From Oligoflexus tunisiensis (GTDB lineage Bacteria; Bdellovibrionota_B; Oligoflexia; Oligoflexales; Oligoflexaceae), in NCBI RefSeq assembly GCF_001748245.1, contig NZ_BDFO01000001.1:173740-237739 (forward strand): a stretch of 64,000 bases of DNA, in the 5' to 3' direction. A model generated the notes under the pieces. The model searched no databases. It was given only the letters and a program-made list of their open reading frames with translations, and was not told the DNA's origin. Shown in pieces: positions 1-8,228 of the stretch. Position 1 is the stretch's first letter. Every line of letters starts with the position of its first letter. A program made the position numbers and the translations under genes.

Positions 1-2
1 GA

Positions 3-233
3 TCAAGGCATAGCAATTGCTCGATGCTGGAAGCAATTGATTTGATAGAGAAGCTGTCCGGCAAGCGTGTCCAATATTCGCTGTCTGAGCAGAATCGCTC
101 TGGTGATCATATTTGGTACATAAGTGATGTACGTGCCTTCCAGTATGACTATCCCGCTTGGCAATACCAATACGATCTTGAGTCCATCATGTCTGAAATT
201 GTAGCTGCGGCTCAGGAAAGATACGGAGCATAA
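3..233 (+). CDS. C-terminal end of a CDP-paratose/CDP-tyvelose 2-epimerase-like NAD-dependent epimerase (partial)
   Basis: The reading frame is open from the first bases of the window, so only the last 76 or so residues are present. An in-frame ATG at 24 is probably not the start, because the residues before it (SRHSNCS) continue the conserved SRxNSCSxLEA segment of this epimerase family. The later [10 protein letters not shown] stretch and the YPxWQYxYDL ending are also typical of CDP-paratose 2-epimerase-like extended SDR proteins, which make nucleotide-sugar precursors for O-antigen or other glycans. The NAD-binding fold and catalytic Tyr/Lys lie outside the window. Its stop is 3 bases before the following GT2 gene, so the two are probably co-transcribed. 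Substrate specificity is inferred from family resemblance only. Confidence 0.75.
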   Translation, partial: SRHSNCSMLEAIDLIEKLSGKRVQYSLSEQNRSGDHIWYISDVRAFQYDYPAWQYQYDLESIMSEIVAAAQERYGA

Positions 234-236
234 GCG

Positions 237-998
237 ATGACAATTTTGAGCGTCGTTATCCCGGCACACAATGAGGAAGGCTGCATTGAAGCGACAGTTC
301 GGGCTTTGCATGCGGTGCTATCCCAGGAGTCAATCGCTCACGAAATATTGGTGGTTAACGACAATTCTCGCGACAGAACGGAAGCTATCTTGCAGAGTCT
401 AATGCAAGAGATCCCAAGCCTCCGTTATATTAACAACCAGCCGCCTAATGGGTTTGGTTTTGCTGTTCGTTGTGGTTTGGAGAATTTCAGCGGTGATGCT
501 GTCGCTGTTTACATGGCCGATGCAAGCGATCGCCCTGAAGACCTCATAAACTATTATCATACCATGTTCCAGAAGAATGTTGACTGCGTATTTGGCAACA
601 GATGGACTCGACATTCCAAAGTTGTTGACTACCCTAAGTTCAAGCTCTTTGTGAACCGTGCCGTCAATCTGTTTATCCAGCTGCTCTTTGGGCTGCGATA
701 CAATGATACGACCAATGCCTTCAAGTTGTATCGTCGGGAAGTGATACAAGGGTTGAAACCTTTTCTGTCCCATCATTTTAACCTGACAGTGGAATTGCCC
801 CTTAAGGCCATCGTACGGGGCTATTCCTACGCGGTGGTGCCCAACGACTGGATCAACCGAACCAGCGGGGAGAGCAAACTGAAGATCAAAGAGATGGGAT
901 CCCGTTATCTTTTCATCATTCTCTACTGCCTTATAGAGAAACTTCTTTCTCGCGGAGACTATCGCAAGAAAGACGTTCTTGTTTTTCAGACCCGATAA
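237..998 (+). CDS. GT2-family glycosyltransferase, dolichol-phosphate-mannose-synthase type
   Basis: This 253-residue GT-A-fold enzyme would transfer a sugar from a nucleotide donor, probably to a polyprenyl phosphate or a lipid-linked glycan. Visible marks are the N-terminal SVVIPAHNEEG strand-loop (residues 5-15), the nucleotide-binding VVNDNSRD segment (39-46) and an acidic ADASDRPED region (95-102) at the place of the metal-binding DxD. A hydrophobic C-terminal stretch (about 223-238) may lie on the membrane. The length matches single-domain DPM1-like members without a GtrA-type membrane domain. It starts 3 bases after the epimerase stop and probably shares its transcript. Acceptor and donor cannot be read from the sequence. 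Confidence 0.85.
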   Translation: MTILSVVIPAHNEEGCIEATVRALHAVLSQESIAHEILVVNDNSRDRTEAILQSLMQEIPSLRYINNQPPNGFGFAVRCGLENFSGDAVAVYMADASDRPEDLINYYHTMFQKNVDCVFGNRWTRHSKVVDYPKFKLFVNRAVNLFIQLLFGLRYNDTTNAFKLYRREVIQGLKPFLSHHFNLTVELPLKAIVRGYSYAVVPNDWINRTSGESKLKIKEMGSRYLFIILYCLIEKLLSRGDYRKKDVLVFQTR

Positions 999-1004
999 AA
1001 AGCT

Positions 1005-3017
1005 TCAGACAGAAGAAGGAGCTGCTTGAGCCGGCAGCTTTTTCTTTTTCCGACGCAATTCTTGCCGTCCATCAGCATGTTTTTTCCCGAGTTTTCCCAA
1101 AGACAAGGAGACCCAATCTTTCTGTTCATGGTTCAGGAAGAATTCAAATTCTTCACGATTTAAGTCCAAATCCAGATAGAAAGGATCGACTGAATAGAGG
1201 CTATCCATTTGAAGGTTTGGATTTTGATAGGGATCAGCCAAAAGATCCTGTCCTCGACGTTGCATTAAATAGAATCGCTCGAAGTGCTCGATCGCGATAC
1301 CCCGGCTTGGCGATTCATAATGATAAAGCTCTGCATAAGGCGTGTAGAGATGAGTATAACCACGATCTCGCAACTTGAGGCACAGCTCAATGTCTCCATA
1401 GCCATTCGGCAGAAAAACTTCATCAAATCCGCCGACAGCGAGAAACTTCGCGCGCTGTATCATAAGACAGGCGCCAGTTACAGCCATCGTTTCATGGATT
1501 GTATTTAAAACATTGCAATAGAGATTGTGGTTGCGGTCCAGGAAATTCCCGGCGTGAACTGCAATGGTGCGGCCGGCTGCCAGGATGCCGCCGTGCTGGA
1601 GTTTCTCGTTTTGGTCAACAAGTTTGCATCCGACGGCGCCAACTTCTTCAAATTGAGCCAAAGTAAGCATCTCTTCGATCCAGCTTGGGGTAATGACTTT
1701 GGTGTCATTGTTAAGGAACAGAAGATAGTCACCTGATGAATGAGCGGCCCCCTTGTTGATTTGTCTTCCAAAATTGAAGGCGGCCTCCTCCTTAACCAGC
1801 TTAAATTGGGTAGGATAGGATTTCGAATACTGGTCATAAAGAGCCAGGCATTTTGGATCCTGTGACCCATTGTCGCTGATTATAATCTCGAAATTTCGGT
1901 ATGTGGACAAATCAAAGATGGATTCGAGGCAAGTTTGAATCAAATTGTAGCTGTCTTTTGAGGGTATCACGATCGAAACGAGTGGTTGTTGGCCACTCAA
2001 CTCAAACTTGAGCCTATAGTGCTGTGTATGGGGTTCGTACTCAACTTTACATGGTCTGCCACGTCGCTTCAAGGCTTCGGTGACAGCCTTTTCGCCAGCA
2101 ATGGCTGCATAGGGTTTTGCGTCGATCGACGAGGCAGTACTGGCTTCATGGGCACGCCATTGATAGAGGCATAGGGGAATATGAACCACAGGTTTTTGAG
2201 TGTTCTCAACCGCGCGAAGCATCAAATCGTGGTCTTGTGAACCCTCAAAACCTTGGCGGAATCCTCCGATTTTTCGGAGCAGATCAGTGCGATAAACAGA
2301 AAGGTGAGTCGTGTAATTCATGCATAGATGCATGAATGGGGACCAGTCTGGTTTAAAGTAAGCGAGATTGCGCTTATCCCCGTCACCTGTCACAGTTCTT
2401 TCGTCGGAATACATGATATCCGGACCACTGTGCAGGTTGATGTAGCGGACAACTTCGGCAAGGGAGTTTGGATAAAGCCGATCATCATGATCGAGTAGAG
2501 CTACATAGTCCCCTGTTGCTAATTTTAAGCATTCATTGGAAGTCAATGAAATATGAAGGTTTTTCTGATTGTAAGTAGCTTTGATTTTATCTGGATAAGC
2601 AGCTCTGTACTTGTCAATAATCCTTGTAATCTCGGGCATTCCGGAACAGTCATCTACGATGCAGATTTCCCAATTCGGATAAACTTGTTGAGTTATTGAA
2701 CGCAATGCCTCTTCAAAGTACTCAACTTTCACCTTATAGACTGGAATCAATACACTAATTTTAGGTCTTAATGGTAAGAGCGGAATCAGATTTTTCAGGT
2801 GAATATAATATTTCGCAACGCGGGCTAATTTCGGCCCATCCGTTTTACCTGCTAGAAGTCGAACGTATGGAACAGTTTCATGGAAGCGAACTGATGCTAT
2901 ATAAAGTTTGTAGCAGCCTTTCATAGTAACAAAAGCCAGCTTTCGAAGCGGGCGGCCAATCCAATCGATTGTCAAAATAGCAAAAGCCAATCGCTTCATT
3001 CTGTTTCTAATGCTCAA
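1005..3017 (-). CDS. Two-domain GT2 glycosyltransferase (paralogue A)
   Basis: The 670-residue protein carries two GT2 domains in tandem. The first has SVLIPVYK near residue 88, VDDCS near 121 and the acidic DHDDR motif near 176. The second has SIVIPSKD near 348, SDNGSQD near 381 and LNNDTK near 435. Large proteins of this kind are known from O-antigen and rhamnan-type polysaccharide synthesis, where each domain can add a different linkage. There is no signal peptide, so it probably acts on the cytoplasmic face of the inner membrane. It is convergent with the GT2 gene before it. The Lys-rich, Pro/Ala C-terminus is a disordered tail. It closely resembles the gene at 9900-11786 in architecture and motif wording. 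Confidence 0.85.
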   Translation of the reverse strand: MSIRNRMKRLAFAILTIDWIGRPLRKLAFVTMKGCYKLYIASVRFHETVPYVRLLAGKTDGPKLARVAKYYIHLKNLIPLLPLRPKISVLIPVYKVKVEYFEEALRSITQQVYPNWEICIVDDCSGMPEITRIIDKYRAAYPDKIKATYNQKNLHISLTSNECLKLATGDYVALLDHDDRLYPNSLAEVVRYINLHSGPDIMYSDERTVTGDGDKRNLAYFKPDWSPFMHLCMNYTTHLSVYRTDLLRKIGGFRQGFEGSQDHDLMLRAVENTQKPVVHIPLCLYQWRAHEASTASSIDAKPYAAIAGEKAVTEALKRRGRPCKVEYEPHTQHYRLKFELSGQQPLVSIVIPSKDSYNLIQTCLESIFDLSTYRNFEIIISDNGSQDPKCLALYDQYSKSYPTQFKLVKEEAAFNFGRQINKGAAHSSGDYLLFLNNDTKVITPSWIEEMLTLAQFEEVGAVGCKLVDQNEKLQHGGILAAGRTIAVHAGNFLDRNHNLYCNVLNTIHETMAVTGACLMIQRAKFLAVGGFDEVFLPNGYGDIELCLKLRDRGYTHLYTPYAELYHYESPSRGIAIEHFERFYLMQRRGQDLLADPYQNPNLQMDSLYSVDPFYLDLDLNREEFEFFLNHEQKDWVSLSLGKLGKKHADGRQELRRKKKKLPAQAAPSSV

Positions 3018-3144
3018 ATTGTCACTCCGACTGAAATGGACCCAGAGAGGGGCCTTGGAATCTAGCAGAGGTCATACTTTCCCGCCACTCCTCACTAAAA
3101 AAGAGGGTTGGGCTTTGAAAGCACGATTATTCGCTAACTCTTAG

Positions 3145-3173
3145 AGCATAGGTAAAGACAAAGTTGATGGCAA
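3145..3173 (-). promoter_or_regulatory. Candidate sigma-70 promoter for the two-domain GT gene
   Basis: On the minus strand TTGCCA (3173-3168) and TATGCT (3150-3145) are separated by 17 bases, upstream of the gene starting at 3017. The leader would be about 120 bases. This is a pattern match by eye only. Confidence 0.4.
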
Positions 3174-3210
3174 GTTGAGGTTATGATACCCAGAATATGG
3201 AGCACATTCA

Positions 3211-3239
3211 TTGACATACTTTAAATAAGTCTTTATGAC
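3211..3239 (+). promoter_or_regulatory. Candidate sigma-70 promoter for the PhyH-like gene
   Basis: TTGACA at 3211-3216 and TATGAC at 3234-3239 have a 17-base spacer and lie just before an AAGGGA ribosome-binding site and the ATG at 3261. The -35 is perfect and the -10 matches four of six bases. Confidence 0.55.
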
Positions 3240-3260
3240 GTGATTGCATAAGGGAAATAC

Positions 3261-4142
3261 ATGCGAGCTCTGACCGATTTTTGGGGGGGAATTTCTCGCC
3301 GCCTGCCATTTGCTTCGAAAGAACAGCAAAGTTCAATCCTTTCAGAGCAGGACATGGCCTTTTGGAAGACCAATGGTTTTCTTGTCCTGCCGGGTTTTTT
3401 CTCAGATGATGGGATTAATCGAGTCAATCAATACATGGACGAACTCTGGGAACAGGAAAACCGTGAAAGGTCCAATATTGTTATTGATATTTTTGTGGGG
3501 ACCGATCGCGAAAAGCGCGTCAATCTAAAGAACTCCCCTCAAGATGCCCGCTTTTTTCCCTTCAAGCTCAACGACTTATATTTGGAATCAGATATTGTTA
3601 GAAATGTAGTTCTGGCGCCGCAATTGGTTGCCATATTGAGGCAACTTTTGGGTGCCGCTCCGCTGGTCTGCAACACTCTAAATTTCATCTATGGATCCCA
3701 GCAGCAGTTTCACACGGATTCCCTATATATGCCCGCGCCTGTGGATCTCAATTTAGCAGCGACCTGGATTGCGCTCGAAGACTGTGATGATGATGCCGGA
3801 CCCCTGCAGTATTATCCTGGCAGCCATTTAATTCCTCCTTTTCGGTTTTCACATGGTGGCATCAACGCCAAGGCTGATGAAATGGAGAAATACGCCGAGT
3901 ATATGCAAAGGGCAGTGGAGAGCCGGGGACTCAGGGCGGAAAGATTTTGTGCTCGAAAAGGTGATATGTTCATTTGGCACAGTCAACTCTTCCATGGAGG
4001 GTCACCCATTCAAAATTTGCAGAAGAGTCGCAAAAGTTTGGTGACTCACTACTGGAGGTCAATTGACTGTCCAAAACTGTCGCAAGAGCCGGTCGGACAG
4101 GGTTTTTATTGGAAGAGATCTCGCCAGCCGGTTCCACAGTAA
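3261..4142 (+). CDS. Phytanoyl-CoA dioxygenase (PhyH) family protein
   Basis: The 293-residue protein belongs to the Fe(II)/2-oxoglutarate-dependent PhyH family, whose members hydroxylate small molecules, lipids or sugar- and peptide-derived substrates. The iron-binding set is visible: HTD (His151 and Asp153) and a distal histidine in the LFHGGSP segment (His245). A following RKS basic region is suited to binding 2-oxoglutarate. The PGSHLIPP motif typical of the family lies at about 186-193. No signal peptide is seen, so it should be cytoplasmic. Its position among glycosyltransferases suggests it acts on a nucleotide sugar, a lipid carrier or another glycan precursor, but the substrate is unknown. 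An AAGGGA ribosome-binding site supports the start. Confidence 0.85.
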   Translation: MRALTDFWGGISRRLPFASKEQQSSILSEQDMAFWKTNGFLVLPGFFSDDGINRVNQYMDELWEQENRERSNIVIDIFVGTDREKRVNLKNSPQDARFFPFKLNDLYLESDIVRNVVLAPQLVAILRQLLGAAPLVCNTLNFIYGSQQQFHTDSLYMPAPVDLNLAATWIALEDCDDDAGPLQYYPGSHLIPPFRFSHGGINAKADEMEKYAEYMQRAVESRGLRAERFCARKGDMFIWHSQLFHGGSPIQNLQKSRKSLVTHYWRSIDCPKLSQEPVGQGFYWKRSRQPVPQ

Positions 4143-4150
4143 ATCCAGGA

Positions 4151-5521
4151 TTACTGCGCGCTGGTACGAGCCGCGCGTGCTTCCCACTCTTTATAGAATG
4201 AAACTTTGAGCGACCGTGCAAATTCAAGGCGATCCTTAATGCTGCCCCAGGGAAATATGGTACTGCATGTTCCATCGCCTTGATTGGAATAATATTGAAA
4301 GACACAATCACGTCCTGCATTCCGAAAAGTCCAAGCGTCCTTATAGACCTCCTGGAAATTCCATGAGTGGCGGACCGAATACGCTGTTAGTAGGCAGAGT
4401 AAGGCAAATGCACCTGCTGCCACATGCTTTTGCTTTTGAAGTACTACATACCAAGAGGTAAGCATCAACGGTATCAAGAGGCTCGCAAACTCAGCATATC
4501 TTGATGATTTGGATTGAGAGACCCCGAAGGCGGCTCCTCGACCTACTGCAATGGAAGCGAGGATAACAGTCACAGCTCCGTAGAGGCCAAGTAATAGCCA
4601 GTCTTCCTTTCGTAGGTTTTTTCTTCGTTGCCAAAGAAGGATGAGTACTGGTGCGTATGAAAGCACAAAAAGGACAAAACCGACCTTCCAGTTGATTTGA
4701 ATAGCCCCAAAGCCAAGACCGACTAGATTAAAAAAATATTCCCAATAGGTCCATTGATAAGGCAGAGCCAATTGATCAAGGCTGGTTTGCCTTTTCACAT
4801 ACCCAAATTGAAAATAAGCCCAGCATGCGACAGCGATGGAAGCTGTAAGGAGAGCGAAAGCGGCGAAACTCTTCGTCGTGCCCTTATGCTTTTTTACCCT
4901 ATGATCGTAGAACAGACGCACGCCCATGAGCCCCAATAGTGTCAAGCTCACAAGTATTCCTGCGTAAAGAGCGTAGATGCAGGTTAAAGCAGCCAGGATC
5001 CTGCTCCATACTTGAGTGGGGCCAGCTGTCTTATAGAGAAAGAGATGACAACACCATAGAGAGGCAAGTATCAAAAAATGAAAGCAGGACTGAAAGGCCC
5101 AGAAATGATCTTCCCAGGGCAGAGTTGTTAAGAGAAAAATGCTGCTTAGAACCGGAATCCAGCGTTGATCAGGGACCAACTTCGCTAAAAGAAATGTCAG
5201 GTAAAGGACCAGCCCAAGATAGATGAAAAAATTAAACATTATCTGCAGAGCAAGATTCCAATCGGTGGCATAAGCAAAAATGACGTTAATGAGCTTGGTT
5301 GGAACAATCCTATGCTCGTTTTGCTGAGAAAATATCCAAGCAGGATCTTTTAAAGTCAAATTGGCGTCATTGTTAAGTATTTCCCATTCATCGGATGCCG
5401 GGATATTTACAGCGTGCAGGCGAATTTGATTGAAATGCATGAAGGCCAAAGTGACCCATAATGCAGCTGCAGCCACTAATAAGACAATATTTACCTGCAA
5501 CTTGCCCAAGCCCTTCAACAA
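4151..5521 (-). CDS. Polytopic membrane protein, possible GT-C-fold glycosyltransferase
   Basis: I do not recognise this 456-residue protein by family name. It has an N-terminal transmembrane segment (about residues 9-28), then a polar, acidic periplasmic loop containing SDEWE and NEHRIV, followed by about eight to ten more hydrophobic segments and a soluble C-terminal tail. An acidic first loop followed by many membrane helices is the layout of GT-C enzymes that use polyprenyl-phosphate sugars, so a lipid-linked sugar transferase is plausible. The assignment is inference. It is convergent with the PhyH-like gene (8 bases between stops) and divergent from the methyltransferase gene. Confidence 0.7.
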   Translation of the reverse strand: MLKGLGKLQVNIVLLVAAAALWVTLAFMHFNQIRLHAVNIPASDEWEILNNDANLTLKDPAWIFSQQNEHRIVPTKLINVIFAYATDWNLALQIMFNFFIYLGLVLYLTFLLAKLVPDQRWIPVLSSIFLLTTLPWEDHFWAFQSCFHFLILASLWCCHLFLYKTAGPTQVWSRILAALTCIYALYAGILVSLTLLGLMGVRLFYDHRVKKHKGTTKSFAAFALLTASIAVACWAYFQFGYVKRQTSLDQLALPYQWTYWEYFFNLVGLGFGAIQINWKVGFVLFVLSYAPVLILLWQRRKNLRKEDWLLLGLYGAVTVILASIAVGRGAAFGVSQSKSSRYAEFASLLIPLMLTSWYVVLQKQKHVAAGAFALLCLLTAYSVRHSWNFQEVYKDAWTFRNAGRDCVFQYYSNQGDGTCSTIFPWGSIKDRLEFARSLKVSFYKEWEARAARTSAQ

Positions 5522-5623
5522 GGTTCTTCCTCCGGGTACGAACTATGAGTTAACAAATGAACTTAACGCGGCTATCATTTACGGCGCAACAGGAATATCT
5601 CTCACTTATGCAGGGGAACTTAT

Positions 5624-6298
5624 ATGACAGCTTCCACAAGTGTGGTCGCTATGAATTTCCAGAAGCTGTATTCATACCGATTCCAGGGTATAGATCTTCA
5701 AAAAAAGATGGCTGTCTGGCGGCCGATCGCCGAAAAAATATTCGTAGCGATGGGTAAGCCGCAAGTGGTGCTTGATCCAGCAGGTGGCCAGCTCGAATTT
5801 ATTCAGCACATCCCGGCCAGGGAGCGTTGGGTAATTGATATGGTTGAATATGAATCGATTGGACTACATCAAAACATAAAATTTATGAAATCCAGTATCT
5901 TCGATGCTCAGCTACCTGATCACTATTTCGAAGGTGTCTTTGTTTCGAATTTTCTCGAGCATCTGATGACTTATCATGATATTGCAGCTCTGCTTTCAAA
6001 GCTCTCGCTGGCGATGAAGACAGGCGGCCGTATTGCAATTATGGGCCCCAATTACAAGTATTGCTATAAGTCATATTTCGATTTTGCAGATCATGTCCTT
6101 CCGCTGTCTCATTTAGCTGTTATGGAGCATCTTGCTGCATCCGGATTCAAAATTGAATTGGTCTGGGACCGGTTTCTGCCGCTATCATTTAGGAGTCGTT
6201 TGCCAGCCAGTCCATGGTTGACAAGACTCTATCTGAATATGCCTTTAGCTTGGAAAATTCTAGGCAAACAATTCCTCATAATTGCCAGCAAGACATAA
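5624..6298 (+). CDS. SAM-dependent class I methyltransferase-like protein
   Basis: The 224-residue protein has the order of motifs of a class I methyltransferase: a strand-loop VVLDPAGGQLEF (about 48-59), an acidic strand VIDMVEY, the post-core EGVFVSNFLEHL segment and a KTGGRIAIMGPN motif. These resemble Methyltransf_11 proteins found in polysaccharide loci. The glycine loop is degenerate (DPAGGQ in place of DxGxGxG), so SAM binding may be altered. AGGGGA seven bases before the ATG supports the start. Its setting suggests methylation of a sugar or glycan terminus, but nothing in the sequence fixes the substrate. Confidence 0.75.
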   Translation: MTASTSVVAMNFQKLYSYRFQGIDLQKKMAVWRPIAEKIFVAMGKPQVVLDPAGGQLEFIQHIPARERWVIDMVEYESIGLHQNIKFMKSSIFDAQLPDHYFEGVFVSNFLEHLMTYHDIAALLSKLSLAMKTGGRIAIMGPNYKYCYKSYFDFADHVLPLSHLAVMEHLAASGFKIELVWDRFLPLSFRSRLPASPWLTRLYLNMPLAWKILGKQFLIIASKT

Positions 6299-6477
6299 GG
6301 TCGCAGGAGCCTCATGAGTTCTTTGGTGTGGAAGCGCAAATGCACATAGTGGAATGGCTGAGTCGTCGCTGTTGCAGTCCATCATGAGGAATGCCGGCAA
6401 GTCAGTTTTGTGAATGATTTAGTTTAGTCCTACGTCTGATTTGATGCGCGGAATGCAAATTCCTCTATTGGATTCAA

Positions 6478-7920
6478 TTGGAAACAACCGTGAAAAACTT
6501 CTGGCAAAATTTCTGCACCGGTCAAAGATCAGACGTTTTCCTCAAACGTTTTACTTTCTTTAGCTTTGCCTTGATAGCACTCCTAAGTGGACTCGTCCTT
6601 TGCTTCTTGACTCCTCCGTTTCAGGTGCCGGACGAACCTACTCATTTATTTCGAGCTTATGAGATATCGGAAGGGCATATTTTGTCTGTGAAGCAAGGAG
6701 AGTTTACAGGAAGAGAAATTCCAAAGAGCATTCACGATATGGCAGAGCGCCTGGGTTATTCAATAGCCTTCAAGTATGAAGCGAAAATTGATTTGAAACT
6801 TCTGAAGGAGCTATGGAATCAGAGGCTTGAACAGGACAAAAAAGTTTTTGCAAATTTTTCAAATACAGCGCTGTATACTCCAATTCCTTATTTGCCTCAA
6901 GCTATTAGTATTTCCATCTTGAGGCTGTTTGATGTCCCGCCTTTAGCGCTCATGTATGGAGCTCGCATTTTTAATTTGATTGTTTCTGTGCTGATAATCA
7001 CGATTTCACTCAGAATTTCAGTAACAATGCGTTATCTAATTTGGGTTTTGGCTCTTATGCCAATGTGCCTTTTTTCGTTCGCCTCATGCTCAGCAGATGC
7101 GCTCATTCTTTCACTTTCTTTTTTGTTGGCCGCCATTGTTGTTGCTCAAACAGAGAATTCTGAAGAAAAGAATGGAAAACTCGCTCCCCTCGGGAGTCTG
7201 GTATTTGGATTATTGGTTTTAAGTAAACCCGTTTATTTTCCTCTTATATTGCCTATTATTTTTGTGCACTATTTAAACAAGAAGCAAGGAAGGATTGATC
7301 AAAAATCCTTTTGGGTTTCAAATATTCTGCTGGCATTTTTTACTCTATTAATGCTTATCTGGAACAGAACGGCACATCAAATCTATAATCCTTCCATTTT
7401 CCATATTAAAGTAGACCCTGATGCGCAAATGCATTGGGTTTTTGATAACCCGATAACGTTTGTTCAGCTCTTTTTTAGTGAAATGGAAAGGCACATTGTA
7501 AAAGGTAATCTTTTAGAAATGGCTGTAGGTGGATACTTGGGGTGGTTGGATACACCATTGCCGCATCATTTGATTGCTTGGCACATCGTTGTGATAAGCC
7601 TTCTCGCATTAACTTTGCCACTGCATTGGGGAAAGGCCGCGATTGCTCTAAGGGCAGTATCATTTGGAGGGTTACTGGGAGGATGTGCAGCCATTGCACT
7701 GGCTCTCTATTGCTCCTGGAACCCTGTAGCGCATAGTGGAATCGATGGGTTTCAGGGACGGTATTTTATTCCTTTACTTCCTTTTGGGTTACTTTGCTTC
7801 TCCGTAGTGACTGCGAAGCTCAAACGTCCACATGTAATGTTGTTTGCTGTGGCTATTGTCAGTACAGGGATTTTACACTGGGCCATGTATGAAGCGCTCA
7901 TAGTTCGCTACTATGGTTAG
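6478..7920 (+). CDS. DUF2142 family multi-spanning membrane protein
   Basis: The 480-residue protein has an N-terminal membrane segment followed by the FQVPDEPTHLFRA motif (about residues 49-61), which is the hallmark of DUF2142 proteins. About ten further hydrophobic segments follow. The family is regularly found in cell-surface polysaccharide clusters and resembles GT-C transferases that use lipid-linked sugars, with the PDEPxH acidic motif in the first periplasmic loop. Its precise reaction is not established. The start is uncertain: TTG at 6478 and GTG at 6490 are the usable codons, and no strong ribosome-binding site is visible. The gene is markedly A+T rich compared with the second half of the window. 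Confidence 0.8.
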   Translation: METTVKNFWQNFCTGQRSDVFLKRFTFFSFALIALLSGLVLCFLTPPFQVPDEPTHLFRAYEISEGHILSVKQGEFTGREIPKSIHDMAERLGYSIAFKYEAKIDLKLLKELWNQRLEQDKKVFANFSNTALYTPIPYLPQAISISILRLFDVPPLALMYGARIFNLIVSVLIITISLRISVTMRYLIWVLALMPMCLFSFASCSADALILSLSFLLAAIVVAQTENSEEKNGKLAPLGSLVFGLLVLSKPVYFPLILPIIFVHYLNKKQGRIDQKSFWVSNILLAFFTLLMLIWNRTAHQIYNPSIFHIKVDPDAQMHWVFDNPITFVQLFFSEMERHIVKGNLLEMAVGGYLGWLDTPLPHHLIAWHIVVISLLALTLPLHWGKAAIALRAVSFGGLLGGCAAIALALYCSWNPVAHSGIDGFQGRYFIPLLPFGLLCFSVVTAKLKRPHVMLFAVAIVSTGILHWAMYEALIVRYYG

Positions 7921-8228
7921 TCCTTGATAATTAGCTTATGGAGATTTTTGCATTGCTGGTAATCGAGACTTGTTGAACAATCATTTTTACGCCGTTTTTG
8001 GCATGAGGGGAACGTGTCAGACGTAACATAAAGGTAGGGTGGCAGTTTTTGCTCGTACCTGAAAGGATATTGGCCAATGGAAAGAGCAATCTGAAGACTA
8101 GACATTTTCCCCTAGATGTTCCCGTGGAAAACGCAAAACGAGCCTGATAACCTAGTTGAATTGGAATACGTGAATGATCGCGCTTCGCTCCGATTAGCTG
8201 GGCGTAGGATCTTTGAAGGGGTAGTATT
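7921..8228. other. 308-base intergenic stretch with no recognised gene
   Basis: This lies between the DUF2142 gene and the FAD oxidoreductase gene. The open frames in it are short, lack ribosome-binding sites and resemble nothing known to me. No terminator or good promoter was recognised. It may hold the unseen promoter of the oxidoreductase or decayed sequence. Confidence 0.4.
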
